From Alistipes communis (GTDB lineage Bacteria > Bacteroidota > Bacteroidia > Bacteroidales > Rikenellaceae), in the NCBI RefSeq assembly GCF_006542665.1, contig NZ_AP019735.1:2232001-2296000 (forward strand): a stretch of 64,000 nucleotides of DNA. Reading direction: 5' to 3'. Below are positions 8,601 through 17,997 of this stretch, piece by piece. The notes beneath the pieces are model-generated. The model saw only the letters and a program-made list of their open reading frames with translations, did no database searches and had not been told where the DNA came from. Positions within the stretch are counted from its first letter, which is position 1. Each line of letters starts with the position of its first letter. A program made the translations under genes and the position numbers.

Positions 8601-10397
8601 TTAGAAACCGAGACCGTCGTTCCAGCCGGGGTTCTGCGTGAGGTTCTTGTTGAGCGAACGTTCGCCGCTGGGGATCGGATAGAGATAGTCCCTTCCCTCG
8701 TTGAATTTGGTACGCTCGACATCCTTATGGAAGGCCATGTATCCCTTGGTGTCCTCCGAAAGGAAGATATCCGTGCCCAGTTCGTAGACATAGACGCCTT
8801 CGTCGGCCGAGGGTTTGGCCGACCCTTTGGCGTAAAGTATCAGGTCGGCCTTGCCGTCGCCCGTAAGGTCGTACTCGCCCGGGCCGGGGAAATACATGCC
8901 GGTGATCGCCTGATCGATGCAGGTACCGGCCTTCCAGCGGACGAGATCTTCGAAACGATGTCCCTCTTGCAGCAGCTCGATCGTACGCTCGCGGCGGATT
9001 TCGAGAATCACGCCCTTGTTGGCTCCCGTCACGTTGGGATAGCCGTACTCGGCCGAGGAGAGATACCAGTCGGGGTTGCTGTTGGCTTTGGCCATGTCGA
9101 GGTCGGGCATGCCCGCGCGGCTTCTGAGCTTATTGATGGAGATCGTGAGGTCGTCCTGCGTGAGCGTGCCCAGTTCGGCCTTGGCTTCGGCATAGATCAA
9201 CAGCACTTCGCCGAAGCGGTAGACGGGCATATCGCAGTCCGAAGAGTCCACACGGTCGTTGTTGTTGCTGTTGGACGTGGGGTCCTGTACGAACTTGACG
9301 GGCTGGTAGCCGGTGACGGTGACGTCGAACATGGGCCCTTCGACTTTGGTCTGTCCGATTCGCGTATAGCCCGGAGTGCGGATGCTCTGCGCCAGACGCG
9401 GGTCGCGGCCGTCCGTCTCTTCGATGAACTGCATCTCCTGCCAGCCGGGTTTGTCGGTGAAGGCCGTGCCGTTGTCCATCAGATAGGTATTGATGAACTT
9501 GCGGGTGAGGCCCGGCCGTCCCTGCGTCGGCAGCAGCGTATAGGCCGATGCGTTGTGGCGCGCGCCGATCGCGTAGTCGAACTTGATAGCCAGAATGTAC
9601 TCTTCGGGACTGGCGTCCTTCTGGGCGAAGAGCGTCAGGTAGTCCTTTTCGGGGTGTCCGGTCTGATAGAGCTTGTAGGGGCCCTTTTCGATGATTTCGA
9701 GGGCGGCCTTGGCAGCCAGATCGAGGTAGTAGTTCGCATCGTGGCCGTCGAGGTTGAGGTTGTGGTATTTGCGGTAGGTTCCCTCGTAGAGGCAGAACTG
9801 CGCTTTGAGCGCCAGTGCCGCCCACTTGTTGACGTGGTACGGGTCGGCAGCCGATTCGGTCAGGCCGCCGCTGTTGATGGCGTAGTCGATGTCTTCGAGC
9901 ATCTTGGTCAGGATCAGTTCGCGCGAGTCGCGGGGCTTGTAGAGCAACTCGTCGGCTGAACCGAGCTGGATGTCGTACCAGGGTACGTCGCCGAAACGCT
10001 TTACCTTTTCGAAATAGAAAAAGGCGCGGAAGAAGCGCGTCACGGCGGTGTACTTGGTGACGGCCTCCTTGTCTTCGCACATGTCGGCGTATTCCAACAA
10101 GGTATTCATGCGGCGCAGATCCGTCCACGACCATCCTCCGCCCGATTCGGGCACGGTGCGATGACTGCCGCCGAAGAGAATGGCGGAGAGGGTGTTCTGG
10201 ACGAGCAGATCGCTCTGTTCGTCGAAGGGTTCCTTGTCCAGCAGGTTGTTGTAGAACGGGTTGGAGAACAGTTCGAGATCATTGGCGGTCTTGAAGTAGT
10301 CGAACTGCGTGACGCGGTCTTTAGGCTCCAGATCGAGTACGTCGCAGGCCGACAATCCTACGGTCAGCGTAAGGGCCAATATGATTAATCGTTTCAT
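8601..10397 (-). CDS. SusD/RagB-family nutrient-binding outer-membrane lipoprotein
   Basis: Complete SusD-like lipoprotein of 598 aa. The lipobox Cys is at residue 18 (VGLSAC), with TPR-like helices in the N-terminal two-thirds (FFRAFFYFEKVKRFGDVPWYD is diagnostic) and the C-terminal motif RRERTIELLQEGHRFEDLVRW. It starts 18 bp after the susC stop. Together they form the SusCD outer-membrane import complex. At the N-terminus, LEPKDRVTQFDYFKTANDLELF is typical of the family. Substrate unknown. Confidence 0.95.
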   Translation of the reverse strand: MKRLIILALTLTVGLSACDVLDLEPKDRVTQFDYFKTANDLELFSNPFYNNLLDKEPFDEQSDLLVQNTLSAILFGGSHRTVPESGGGWSWTDLRRMNTLLEYADMCEDKEAVTKYTAVTRFFRAFFYFEKVKRFGDVPWYDIQLGSADELLYKPRDSRELILTKMLEDIDYAINSGGLTESAADPYHVNKWAALALKAQFCLYEGTYRKYHNLNLDGHDANYYLDLAAKAALEIIEKGPYKLYQTGHPEKDYLTLFAQKDASPEEYILAIKFDYAIGARHNASAYTLLPTQGRPGLTRKFINTYLMDNGTAFTDKPGWQEMQFIEETDGRDPRLAQSIRTPGYTRIGQTKVEGPMFDVTVTGYQPVKFVQDPTSNSNNNDRVDSSDCDMPVYRFGEVLLIYAEAKAELGTLTQDDLTISINKLRSRAGMPDLDMAKANSNPDWYLSSAEYGYPNVTGANKGVILEIRRERTIELLQEGHRFEDLVRWKAGTCIDQAITGMYFPGPGEYDLTGDGKADLILYAKGSAKPSADEGVYVYELGTDIFLSEDTKGYMAFHKDVERTKFNEGRDYLYPIPSGERSLNKNLTQNPGWNDGLGF

Positions 10398-10415
10398 TGT
10401 ATTCGAAATTTAGAA

Positions 10416-13400
10416 TTAGAAAGTGACATCGATGCCGAACATGAAGGTCTTGGGCCACGGATAGTAGACGCGGTTGAACTCGGCATGGCTCGAACGGTTG
10501 ATAGCTGCTTCCGGGTCGACGTATTTGGTGTTCTTTTTGAGCGGCGACCAGTAGGCGAGATTCTCGCCCGAGAAGTAGACGCGGATCTGGTCGATGCCGG
10601 CCTTTTTCGTGAGGCTCACGGGGATGGTGTAGCCCACGGTCAGGTTTTTCAGGCGCAGGTAACGGATGTTTTGCAGATAGTGGTCGTTGACCTTGGCCAG
10701 ATAACCGCCCGTTGCGGAGTAGGCGCGCGGACGCGGGAAATAGGCGTCGGGATTGTCTTCCGACCATACCTTGCCGTGGAAATCGATCGGCATAAAGGAG
10801 AGGTAGGAGGCGGAGTAGCAGCCCCAGAAGTTCATCGTCTGTCCGTTGGGGTACCAATAGTGGTTGCCCGTACCCTGGAAGAAGACCGAAGCGTCGAAGC
10901 CCATCCAGCGGATGCTGGCGTTAATGCCGTAGGAGAATGTCGGACGCGAGTTGCCCAGGATCTTGCGGTCGCCCGGATTGTCGACGGTGTCGCCGCCGAT
11001 GCCCCAAATGCCGTCGCCGTCCAGATCGACGAATTTCAGGTCGCCGGCCAGCCAGCCTCCGGTCAGTCGGCCGCTGCTGTAACTCAGGTCGACCTCCTTG
11101 GCGTAGGCTTTGGCCTCCTCGTCGGTCTTGAAGAATCCGTCGGTGACGAAGCCCCAGATTTCGCCGATCTCCATGCCCTCGTAATAGTCCTTGGCGAACG
11201 AACGTTCGGGGTTGTCGTATTTGGTGATGACGCTCTTGTAGTCGCTGATGTTGAATCCGATGCTGTACTCGAACGGTTTGCCGGCCAACTGGAACTGGTC
11301 GCGCCAGTTGACGGTGAGCTCGTATCCTTTGGTGCGCAGGTCGGCGGAGTTCATGTTAGGCGAATCGGCTCCGTAGACGCCGGGCAGTGCGATACCTTCG
11401 GTCAGCATGTCTTTCGTGTCGCGGAGGTAGACGTCAGCCGTCAGGTTGAACCGGTTGCCCAGCATCGATACGTCGAGACCCAGGTCCCACTGCTGTGCGG
11501 TCTCCCACGTCAGGTCGGAAGCCACCGGCGCGCCCAGCGAGGAGTATTTGCCCACGCTGCCGTCGCCGAAGGTGAAGCTGGCGAAATCGTGGTTCGTAAT
11601 CAGTCGCAGGTAAGTGTAGTAAACTTGACTACCGTTATTCGTTATGATCTGGTTGCCCAGCGAACCGAACGAGGCACGCAGTTTGAGGTTGTCGACCACG
11701 TTCTTCGCACGGCCGAAGAAGGGCTCTTCCGAGATGCGCCAACCCACCGATGCCGAGGGGAACCAGCCCCAGCGACTGTTCTTTTCGAAACGCGACGTTC
11801 CGTCGTAACGGCCGCTCACTTCGACGAGATAGCGGCCCTTATAGTCGTAGTTGATACGGCCGAAGAAGCCCAGCAAGGCGTATTCGTTCTGGCCGCCGCC
11901 GTAGGCGTCTTCGGAACCGACCTTGGTGGCGAGATTCAGGTCGTCCAGATCCACGGAGGAGAGTTGCTCGGCCCCGACGGAGATGTTCTTGCTGGCCCAT
12001 GTCTCGTAGTTCATGCCGAACGTTCCCGAGAGGTGATGCACGCCGCCGAAAGTTTCGTCGTAGTTGGCGAAGACGTTGGTCGAGTAGTAGTTGCGTGTAT
12101 TGACCTCTTCGTCGAGCCGGTTCAGGCCGGCGCCGGTGTTGTATTCCAGCATGGGGCCGTCGGGATATTCACGATAAGAGAGCGGCGAACTTCTGCTCGT
12201 GTTGCGTTCCTGATAGAGGCGGTAGGTGAAGTCGGCCGTAATGCTCAGTGTCTTGAAAGGTGTGATGACCAATCGGGAAGTGTTCGAGAAGTCGCTCCGG
12301 CGATCGACGTTGCGGTGCGTGCCCTCGTTGAGCATGATATGGCGGCCGTTGGCGACCTTGTAGTTCTGATAGGGCGAACTGTAAAGCCACGACCCGTCGG
12401 GGTTTTGCATCGGATAGCAGGCCAGCGCGTGGACGGAGCCGTAGCGGAGCGTATTGTCGATGCCGCTGTCGCCCTGCGAGTTGTAGTTCGAGCTGAAGAA
12501 CGACGTATTGTTCGAGAACGTCGCCCACTTGTTGATCCGGAAATCGATCTTCGAACGCAGGTTGTACTTGTTGTAGATGTCGGGGAAAGCCCGTTGCATA
12601 CCGGCCTGACGGTCGTAGGCGCCCGAAACGAGGTACTTGATGTCTTTCGTTCCGCCGCTCAGCGAGACGCTGTGTTGCTGAACGGGGCGCTTCTCGCGGA
12701 AAAGCATGTCCCACCAGTCGTAGTTACCGTAATAGACCCACTGCTTGCGGCCGTTGCGCACATCTTCGACGACCCACGGGCGGTCGGGATGCTCGGTTTT
12801 GTCGTTCACGCGTGCCAGCAACTGCTGCATGTCGTGGTCGGTGTAGTTGATGTACTTGGCGCCGCCGTTCTCGACCTGCCAGAAGCGGTTGACTTCGTAA
12901 ACCGACCAGTAGCCGCGGTTTTCGTAATCGGTCGAGGTCGTAGCTTCCTCCCAGCCGAAGCGGCCGCTGTAACGCACGGTCGCCTTGCCGTCCTTGGCCG
13001 ACCCCGACTTGGTCGTCACGAGGATGACGCCGAATGCGGCGCGGGCGCCGTAGACGGCGGCGGCCGATGCGTCCTTGATGACCGAAATCGACTCGACGTC
13101 GTTGGGGTTGACGCGGTTCAGGTCGCCCACGACTCCGTCGATCAGCACGAGCGGGTCGGCCGAGTTGACCGAGTTCACGCCGCGGATGTTGATCGAGGGC
13201 GTGCTGCCGGGTTTACCCGACGACGTGGTGATGTTCAGGCCCGCTACGGAACCCTGCAACATGTTGGTCACCGAATGGGTGACGCGGTTTTCGAGTTCCT
13301 TGCTGCTCACCGTCGAGACGGCGCCCGTCAGGTTGACGCGCTTCTGCGTACCGTAACCGATGACGACTGCCTCTTCGAGCTGGATGGCGTCCTCCTGGAG

Positions 13401-13694
13401 GTAGATCGTGACTTCGCTCTTCGACGAGGGCACCGTCACTTTCTGGGGGATGTAGCCCAGATAGGTGGCGTTCAGGACGACTTCGCCGGCGGGAATGTCG
13501 AGCGTGAAGCTGCCGTTTTCGGAGGTCGTAGTACCCCGGGTCGTTCCGTCGACCAGAACGGCTACTCCCACGATCGGCTGTTGCTGGGCATCGAGGACTT
13601 TTCCCGATACCGTTCTATTCTGGGCGGCCAGGGCCAGGATACCTCCCGACACGGTCAGAACCAGAGACAGAACCGATAGTCTGAATACTTTCAT
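10416..13694 (-). CDS. SusC/RagA-family TonB-dependent transporter
   Basis: Outer-membrane importer of 1092 aa. Signal peptide about 1-24, carboxypeptidase-D-like domain about 28-100, the conserved stretch EEAVVIGYGTQKRVNLTGAV, plug with NPNDVESISVIKDASAAAVYGARAAFGVILVTTK, then the beta-barrel ending in FGIDVTF with a C-terminal Phe as in outer-membrane barrels. Unlike the SusC at 1.4-5 kb it has no STN domain, so it is not expected to signal through a FecR. It follows the phosphoesterase gene by 38 bp and precedes susD by 18 bp. Confidence 0.96.
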   Translation of the reverse strand: MKVFRLSVLSLVLTVSGGILALAAQNRTVSGKVLDAQQQPIVGVAVLVDGTTRGTTTSENGSFTLDIPAGEVVLNATYLGYIPQKVTVPSSKSEVTIYLQEDAIQLEEAVVIGYGTQKRVNLTGAVSTVSSKELENRVTHSVTNMLQGSVAGLNITTSSGKPGSTPSINIRGVNSVNSADPLVLIDGVVGDLNRVNPNDVESISVIKDASAAAVYGARAAFGVILVTTKSGSAKDGKATVRYSGRFGWEEATTSTDYENRGYWSVYEVNRFWQVENGGAKYINYTDHDMQQLLARVNDKTEHPDRPWVVEDVRNGRKQWVYYGNYDWWDMLFREKRPVQQHSVSLSGGTKDIKYLVSGAYDRQAGMQRAFPDIYNKYNLRSKIDFRINKWATFSNNTSFFSSNYNSQGDSGIDNTLRYGSVHALACYPMQNPDGSWLYSSPYQNYKVANGRHIMLNEGTHRNVDRRSDFSNTSRLVITPFKTLSITADFTYRLYQERNTSRSSPLSYREYPDGPMLEYNTGAGLNRLDEEVNTRNYYSTNVFANYDETFGGVHHLSGTFGMNYETWASKNISVGAEQLSSVDLDDLNLATKVGSEDAYGGGQNEYALLGFFGRINYDYKGRYLVEVSGRYDGTSRFEKNSRWGWFPSASVGWRISEEPFFGRAKNVVDNLKLRASFGSLGNQIITNNGSQVYYTYLRLITNHDFASFTFGDGSVGKYSSLGAPVASDLTWETAQQWDLGLDVSMLGNRFNLTADVYLRDTKDMLTEGIALPGVYGADSPNMNSADLRTKGYELTVNWRDQFQLAGKPFEYSIGFNISDYKSVITKYDNPERSFAKDYYEGMEIGEIWGFVTDGFFKTDEEAKAYAKEVDLSYSSGRLTGGWLAGDLKFVDLDGDGIWGIGGDTVDNPGDRKILGNSRPTFSYGINASIRWMGFDASVFFQGTGNHYWYPNGQTMNFWGCYSASYLSFMPIDFHGKVWSEDNPDAYFPRPRAYSATGGYLAKVNDHYLQNIRYLRLKNLTVGYTIPVSLTKKAGIDQIRVYFSGENLAYWSPLKKNTKYVDPEAAINRSSHAEFNRVYYPWPKTFMFGIDVTF

Positions 13695-13732
13695 AAGAAG
13701 TAAGGTTTGGTTAGTGAAAGGTTAGTTATGTA

Positions 13733-15694
13733 TCATCTGAGTTTGTAGGCATCCGTCGAGAAGGCTTTCGGGCGCTGCATCTCCTCGGTCCACGTGTGCC
13801 CGAATTCGTCCTTGACGGTGATCGTCAGGTCGACGTCGGCGTCGTCGGCCTTCACCTTGAAGAAGTTGGTGGCCGATTCCGTGACGAACGAGGGCGTGGA
13901 GGTGATGCCGGAATTGTTGAAGCGCGGCACGGAGAGCGCTGCGATATGGAGCGGATCGTATGCCCATACCGGCGTGTATTCGAGCGTCTTGCCCCGCTCG
14001 TCGACGACGCTCAGCTCCCAGTTGCTGTTCCAGTTCCATATCTTGATGAGCACTTCGTTGTCCGAGTTTTCGGGGTAGGCGTTGACGTATTTCTTGTAGG
14101 CGAGCTGGATCAGTACGTTCGAGGGAATGTTGGGGACGTCGTCCATCGAGAACGATACGTTGTTGAGGTCGTAGCTGCGGAACTGGTACTCCTCGGGCCA
14201 GCCGGTGGATTTGTAGAGCCATGCGAAATCGGTTCCGTCTATATCCCAGATCGCGTAGCCGCCCGGGGCGCCGTCGATGCTGACGTGGACGCCGGGAGTC
14301 AGGTTGCCCGACCACCACCACGATGCGCAGATCGCGCCGGAGTTGTGTTCGTGGATATCGCGTCCCTTCACCACGTCGTCGTCGGGGGTGATGTTGTAGA
14401 CCTTGTGCGTGTGTCCCGTCACGAAATGGACTTCGTAGCCGTCCAGCGCCGCGAGCAGCGCCTCGGTGTTGGCCGAGTCGTGGTCGAAGGCGAAGCCCGT
14501 GCTCGTGGGCTTGTATATTTGCGCATGCATGGCCACGATCAGAGGCGTCGACTTGTCGACGTACGCCAGATCCTTGGCGAGCCACTTCAATTGTTCGTTG
14601 GAGAGCTTCTTGACGTAGTTGCGCGAGTCGGTTCCGTCGTATGCGCTGCAATCGATATTGTCCATGACGACGTAGTGCACCTGACCGATGTTGAACGAGT
14701 AGAAGGTCGGGCCGATGCAGTCCACGTACTTGACGGCCGCGTCGTAGTCGGACGTGGTCATGAAGTCGTTGTCGTGGTTGCCCATGGTGTGGTAGATTTG
14801 CAGGTTCTTGACCTGGCGGTTGATCGTCTCCCGGTACTGGGGCAGCGCATAGTTGTTTTTGTACCAGTAGAGGTCCCACGTCATGTCGCCCAGCGTGAGG
14901 GCGTACATCTTCTGGCCGCTGTGCTGGGCCATGTAGGCGTTCAGATCGGTGGTGAACTGGGTGAATTGGGCGGCGTCGTTGGTGCGGTTGGCCAGGTGCA
15001 TGTCGCCCAGCAGGAAGAGCTTGTAGCGATCCTGTCCGTCGACCTTCGTGAGTTTGAAGTCCTTCTGTTCCACGACGTCGGCTGCTCCTTTCAGCGTTTG
15101 GTAGAACTGCGGGAACACGCCCTCCGCCGCTACTTCGTAGCCGCTGGGGACGGAGATGAAGACATAGCCCCACTTCTTGGCCGATTTGAGTTCGTAGATG
15201 CCCTTGTCGTCGGTGACGGTCACTTCGGTGCCGTCGGATACCACGACGTTCGCGACGGGACCTTCCTCCGAAGATACCAGACCGAAGACCGTGGTGCCGG
15301 CGCTCGGTTCAAAGTCGATCTTGTCGACGATGTTGATGTAGATTTTGCCGATCGATTTCTTGCGTGCGTCCCGTTTGAGGTAGGCTGTGTAGGAACCGGA
15401 TTCGCACTCGTCGGCTAAGCGGACGGTAAAACTCTCAGAAGATGTTCTGAGGATGGGGCAGAGGTAGGAAATTCCCCCCCCCTCCAAGAGGAACGAATCG
15501 GTAGTCAGCGGGGATTTCCCCTCCTTTACCGTGAAGGTCAGTTCTCCGCCTTTGGCGACGTCGACCGTTGCAGGCAGTTCGAACCGCACGTCGAAGTCGT
15601 CCGTCGGGGCGTCGTCGGTGTTCGAGTCGCCGCAGGCGATCAGGAACGGGACGATGGCGAAGATCCATACTAAGTACTTGATCGTGTCTTTCAT
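13733..15694 (-). CDS. Calcineurin-like metallophosphoesterase lipoprotein
   Basis: Predicted secreted lipoprotein of 653 aa (lipobox Cys 21, FLIAC). The N-terminal beta-rich region is about 30-220, including a carboxypeptidase-like fold about 130-180. The metallophosphoesterase core is about 225-460, with all dimetal-site blocks visible: LGDMHL (229-234), LGDMTW (268-273), GNHD (305-308), MHAQ (389-392) and GHTHK (427-431). A C-terminal beta-domain (about 480-653) follows, typical of the Bacteroidetes calcineurin_N / core / calcineurin_C architecture. First gene of the susCD operon, suggesting a surface or periplasmic enzyme acting on a phosphate ester before or after import. Codons 72-74 are Gly-Gly-Gly encoded by a G9 run. 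Confidence 0.92.
   Translation of the reverse strand: MKDTIKYLVWIFAIVPFLIACGDSNTDDAPTDDFDVRFELPATVDVAKGGELTFTVKEGKSPLTTDSFLLEGGGISYLCPILRTSSESFTVRLADECESGSYTAYLKRDARKKSIGKIYINIVDKIDFEPSAGTTVFGLVSSEEGPVANVVVSDGTEVTVTDDKGIYELKSAKKWGYVFISVPSGYEVAAEGVFPQFYQTLKGAADVVEQKDFKLTKVDGQDRYKLFLLGDMHLANRTNDAAQFTQFTTDLNAYMAQHSGQKMYALTLGDMTWDLYWYKNNYALPQYRETINRQVKNLQIYHTMGNHDNDFMTTSDYDAAVKYVDCIGPTFYSFNIGQVHYVVMDNIDCSAYDGTDSRNYVKKLSNEQLKWLAKDLAYVDKSTPLIVAMHAQIYKPTSTGFAFDHDSANTEALLAALDGYEVHFVTGHTHKVYNITPDDDVVKGRDIHEHNSGAICASWWWSGNLTPGVHVSIDGAPGGYAIWDIDGTDFAWLYKSTGWPEEYQFRSYDLNNVSFSMDDVPNIPSNVLIQLAYKKYVNAYPENSDNEVLIKIWNWNSNWELSVVDERGKTLEYTPVWAYDPLHIAALSVPRFNNSGITSTPSFVTESATNFFKVKADDADVDLTITVKDEFGHTWTEEMQRPKAFSTDAYKLR
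15474..15482. repeat. G9 homopolymer tract in phosphoesterase gene
   Basis: Nine G on the coding strand, spanning Glu71-Gly74, about 210 bp into the gene. The frame is intact in this sequence; a one-base slip would truncate the protein before the catalytic core. Confidence 0.9.
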
Positions 15695-15821
15695 TTTGAA
15701 ACTTAGTTTTTCGGTTGATGGATGATTACATGGAATATTAGCGGTTAATTATTCTGATAATTAGTATTTTGCTCGATATTATCTGTCTTTTCTGTTTTGG
15801 TTTCGTATTGAAACTGTTTTA

Positions 15822-15853
15822 CGAAATTAAAATTATTTGTTTGAAAAAACAAA
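15822..15853 (-). promoter_or_regulatory. Candidate promoter of the phosphoesterase-susCD operon
   Basis: Minus-strand TTTG (15850-15853), a 20-bp spacer, then TAATTTCG (15822-15829), one mismatch from TAnnTTTG. It leaves a leader of about 120 nt before the start at 15694. The surrounding sequence is strongly AT-rich. Confidence 0.5.
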
Positions 15854-16202
15854 TTTGCGGGATATTTTTAGTATTTATTATTTTTTAATATCTCGTTCGC
15901 GGATTCCCGAGCCGTTCGGAAATGCAGAATATGGCAGGGGATGATTGTCGGTTAGCCGATTATGCGGCGACTGTGCGGAGGCCGGCAGGGAAGGGGGAGG
16001 GGGAACGATATTAAAAGATTTAAGTACGACTCCCTTTTCGGGGCCTGATCCGGTGGAAACGGCGCTCCGGTATGGTTGCCGGTGCTTTTTCATCTCCTGT
16101 CGATTCGATCGGATTCGGATTCGAATCGAAAGCCGCAGACGGGGATTCGGCCTGTTTCTGCGATGTCGCCGGCTGTACGGAAGGATTTATCCCGTCGGAA
16201 AA

Positions 16203-16234
16203 TTTGAGAAAACGGACGATATTTTTTATATTTG
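16203..16234 (+). promoter_or_regulatory. Promoter of the GNAT-IbrA-IbrB operon
   Basis: TTTG (16203-16206), exactly 20 bp, then TATATTTG (16227-16234): a perfect Bacteroidetes housekeeping promoter on the plus strand. The expected transcript start is near 16241, giving a leader of about 70 nt before the first gene at 16310. Confidence 0.8.
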
Positions 16235-16309
16235 TGGTGAACAAGTACGGATACAACCTGTTCAGTCGTAAATATATAACATTCGGTCTAAAAGAGTGGA
16301 TTCCCGAAT

Positions 16310-16717
16310 ATGACTGTCGAGAAACTGGACGGAACCTCCCCGCGTCTCTATGCGCTCGTCGCACCTTTGGTCATGCGGCGCAGCGTGTTGCGCCAGAACA
16401 ACAACTATCCGTTCTGGACGTCGCGTTCGCACACGTGGTTCGTCGCCTGGGAGGGGGAGATCGTCTTCGGATTCGTGCCGGTGGAGATTACCGACTGCGG
16501 AATCGCCAAAATCAACAACTACTACGTGTCGGGCGACGATCCGCGGCTGATCGCCCGTTTTTTGCAGGAGATCGTGCGCTGCTACCACCGCGACTATACG
16601 ATCCGTTCCGTTACGCTGACCCGCCATGCGGAGGTGTTCCGGGCCGAAGGGTTCGTGCCTGTGCGGGAGTGGAAGGAGTACGTGGCCATGGAATACGGGA
16701 AAAACCGCCGGCCATGA
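16310..16717 (+). CDS. GNAT-fold acyltransferase-like protein, first gene of IbrAB-like operon
   Basis: A 135-aa protein with features of the GNAT superfamily. It has a central strand region (TWFVAWEGEIVFGFVPVEI, INNYYVSGDDPR), a helix (LIARFLQEIVRCYHRDY) and the C-terminal block VFRAEGFVPVREWKEYVAMEYG that looks like the last GNAT helix-strand pair. The canonical acetyl-CoA P-loop is not obvious, so substrate and even activity are uncertain. The stop codon overlaps the start of the next gene (ATGA, 16714-16717), so translation is coupled. Compact GNAT proteins next to ParB-like and PP-loop genes occur in phages and mobile elements; the DNA-modifying Mom protein of phage Mu also has a GNAT fold. 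A role in nucleic-acid modification is only an inference. Confidence 0.72.
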   Translation: MTVEKLDGTSPRLYALVAPLVMRRSVLRQNNNYPFWTSRSHTWFVAWEGEIVFGFVPVEITDCGIAKINNYYVSGDDPRLIARFLQEIVRCYHRDYTIRSVTLTRHAEVFRAEGFVPVREWKEYVAMEYGKNRRP

Positions 16718-17997
16718 ACGTCTACGAGCGGACACAACGGCGGCTGAAAACCGTTTTCGAGGCCTTCGACAACGTCTACGTCTCCTTCTCCGGAGGCAAG
16801 GACAGCGGCGTGCTGCTCAATCTCTGCATCGACTACATCCGGCGGTACGGGTTGAAACGCCGCATCGGCGTATTTCACATGGATTACGAGATCCAGTACC
16901 GCGACACGCTCTCTTACGTGGACCGGATGCTGGCGTCGAATCCCGACATCCTCGACGTCTATCGGGTCTGCGTCCCGTTCAAGGTGCCCACCTGCGCCTC
17001 CATGTTCCAGCGTTACTGGCGCCCGTGGGAGGAGGGCAAGCGGGAGTTGTGGGTTCGCGCGATGCCGGCCGGAAGTTACACGCGCGGCAGTTTCCCTTTT
17101 TTCAGCGAGGAGATGTGGGACTACGAGTTCCAGAACCGGTTCGCCGAGTGGCTGCACCGGCGGTGCGGCGCGACGCGTACCTGCTGCCTGATCGGCATTC
17201 GCACGCAGGAGAGTTTCAACCGCTGGCGCACGATATACAGCGACCGCAACCACCACCGTTTCGAGGGGCGGCGCTGGATACGCCAATGGGCCGACGCGGG
17301 AATATGCAACGCCTATCCGATCTACGACTGGCTGACGACCGACGTGTGGACGGCCAACGGACGGTTCGGGTGGCCCTATAACCGGTTGTACGACCTCTTC
17401 CACCGTGCCGGCGTACCGCTGGACACCCAGCGCGTGGCCAGCCCCTTCATTTCGCAGGCGTTGTCGAGCCTGCACCTCTACAAGGCGATCGACCCCGACA
17501 TGTGGGGGCGTATGATCGGGCGGGTCAACGGCGTCAATTTCGCGGCGTTGTACGGACGGACGTCGGCGCTCGGCTGGCAGTCCGCACGCCTGCCGAAGGG
17601 GCTGACGTGGGAGCGTTACATGCACTTCCTGCTCGCCACGCTTCCCGCCGAGACCCGCCGGAACTATCTGGAAAAGCTCTCCGTAAGCATCCGTTTCTGG
17701 CGCGAGAAGGGCGGATGCCTCGCCGAGACGACCATCGCCAAACTGCGCAAGGCCGGCGTTCCGATCGAGGTCGGCGGCCGAAGCGGTTACCGCACCGACA
17801 AGCGGCAGGTGCGCATGGAGTATCTCGACGATCTGGATATTTCCGAGTTCAGCCAGTTGCCGACCTTCAAGCGTATCTGCATCTGCATCCTCAAAAACGA
17901 CCACGCCTGCAAATATATGGGATTCTCGCCCAACAAGAGCGAGAGGCTGCGCCGCAAGAAAATCATGGAGAAATATGAAGCGTTGTTACGAATCTGA
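16714..17997 (+). CDS. ibrA: DUF3440 / PAPS-reductase-like PP-loop ATPase (IbrA-like)
   Basis: A 427-aa protein with the PP-loop pyrophosphatase signature SFSGGKDSG at residues 24-32, which binds ATP and adenylates a substrate in PAPS reductases, tRNA thiolases and relatives. Further family blocks are the HMDYEIQY strand, CCLIGIRTQESFNRWR, and a Cys-rich end (RICICILKNDHACKYMGF). The start ATG overlaps the upstream stop; the 3' end overlaps the next gene by 23 bp. The pair with a ParB-like partner matches IbrA/IbrB, first named in E. coli as regulators of immunoglobulin-binding surface proteins and found widely on prophages. The biochemical role remains unknown. Good match to family; the gene symbol is by family resemblance. 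Confidence 0.85.
   Translation: MNVYERTQRRLKTVFEAFDNVYVSFSGGKDSGVLLNLCIDYIRRYGLKRRIGVFHMDYEIQYRDTLSYVDRMLASNPDILDVYRVCVPFKVPTCASMFQRYWRPWEEGKRELWVRAMPAGSYTRGSFPFFSEEMWDYEFQNRFAEWLHRRCGATRTCCLIGIRTQESFNRWRTIYSDRNHHRFEGRRWIRQWADAGICNAYPIYDWLTTDVWTANGRFGWPYNRLYDLFHRAGVPLDTQRVASPFISQALSSLHLYKAIDPDMWGRMIGRVNGVNFAALYGRTSALGWQSARLPKGLTWERYMHFLLATLPAETRRNYLEKLSVSIRFWREKGGCLAETTIAKLRKAGVPIEVGGRSGYRTDKRQVRMEYLDDLDISEFSQLPTFKRICICILKNDHACKYMGFSPNKSERLRRKKIMEKYEALLRI

Larger units (their letters stand above)
15695..16309. other. Intergenic region between divergent operons
   Basis: 615 bp without a credible gene. The left part is AT-rich and carries the minus-strand promoter at 15822-15853. The right part carries the plus-strand promoter at 16203-16234. 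The middle (about 15900-16190) is GC-rich, and I see no structured element in it apart from overlapping copies of GATTCG near 16095-16125. Confidence 0.6.

Noticed and set aside
15474..15482. Frameshift in the phosphoesterase gene at the G9 tract
   Set aside because: The reading frame is continuous through the tract with matching domain sequence on both sides.
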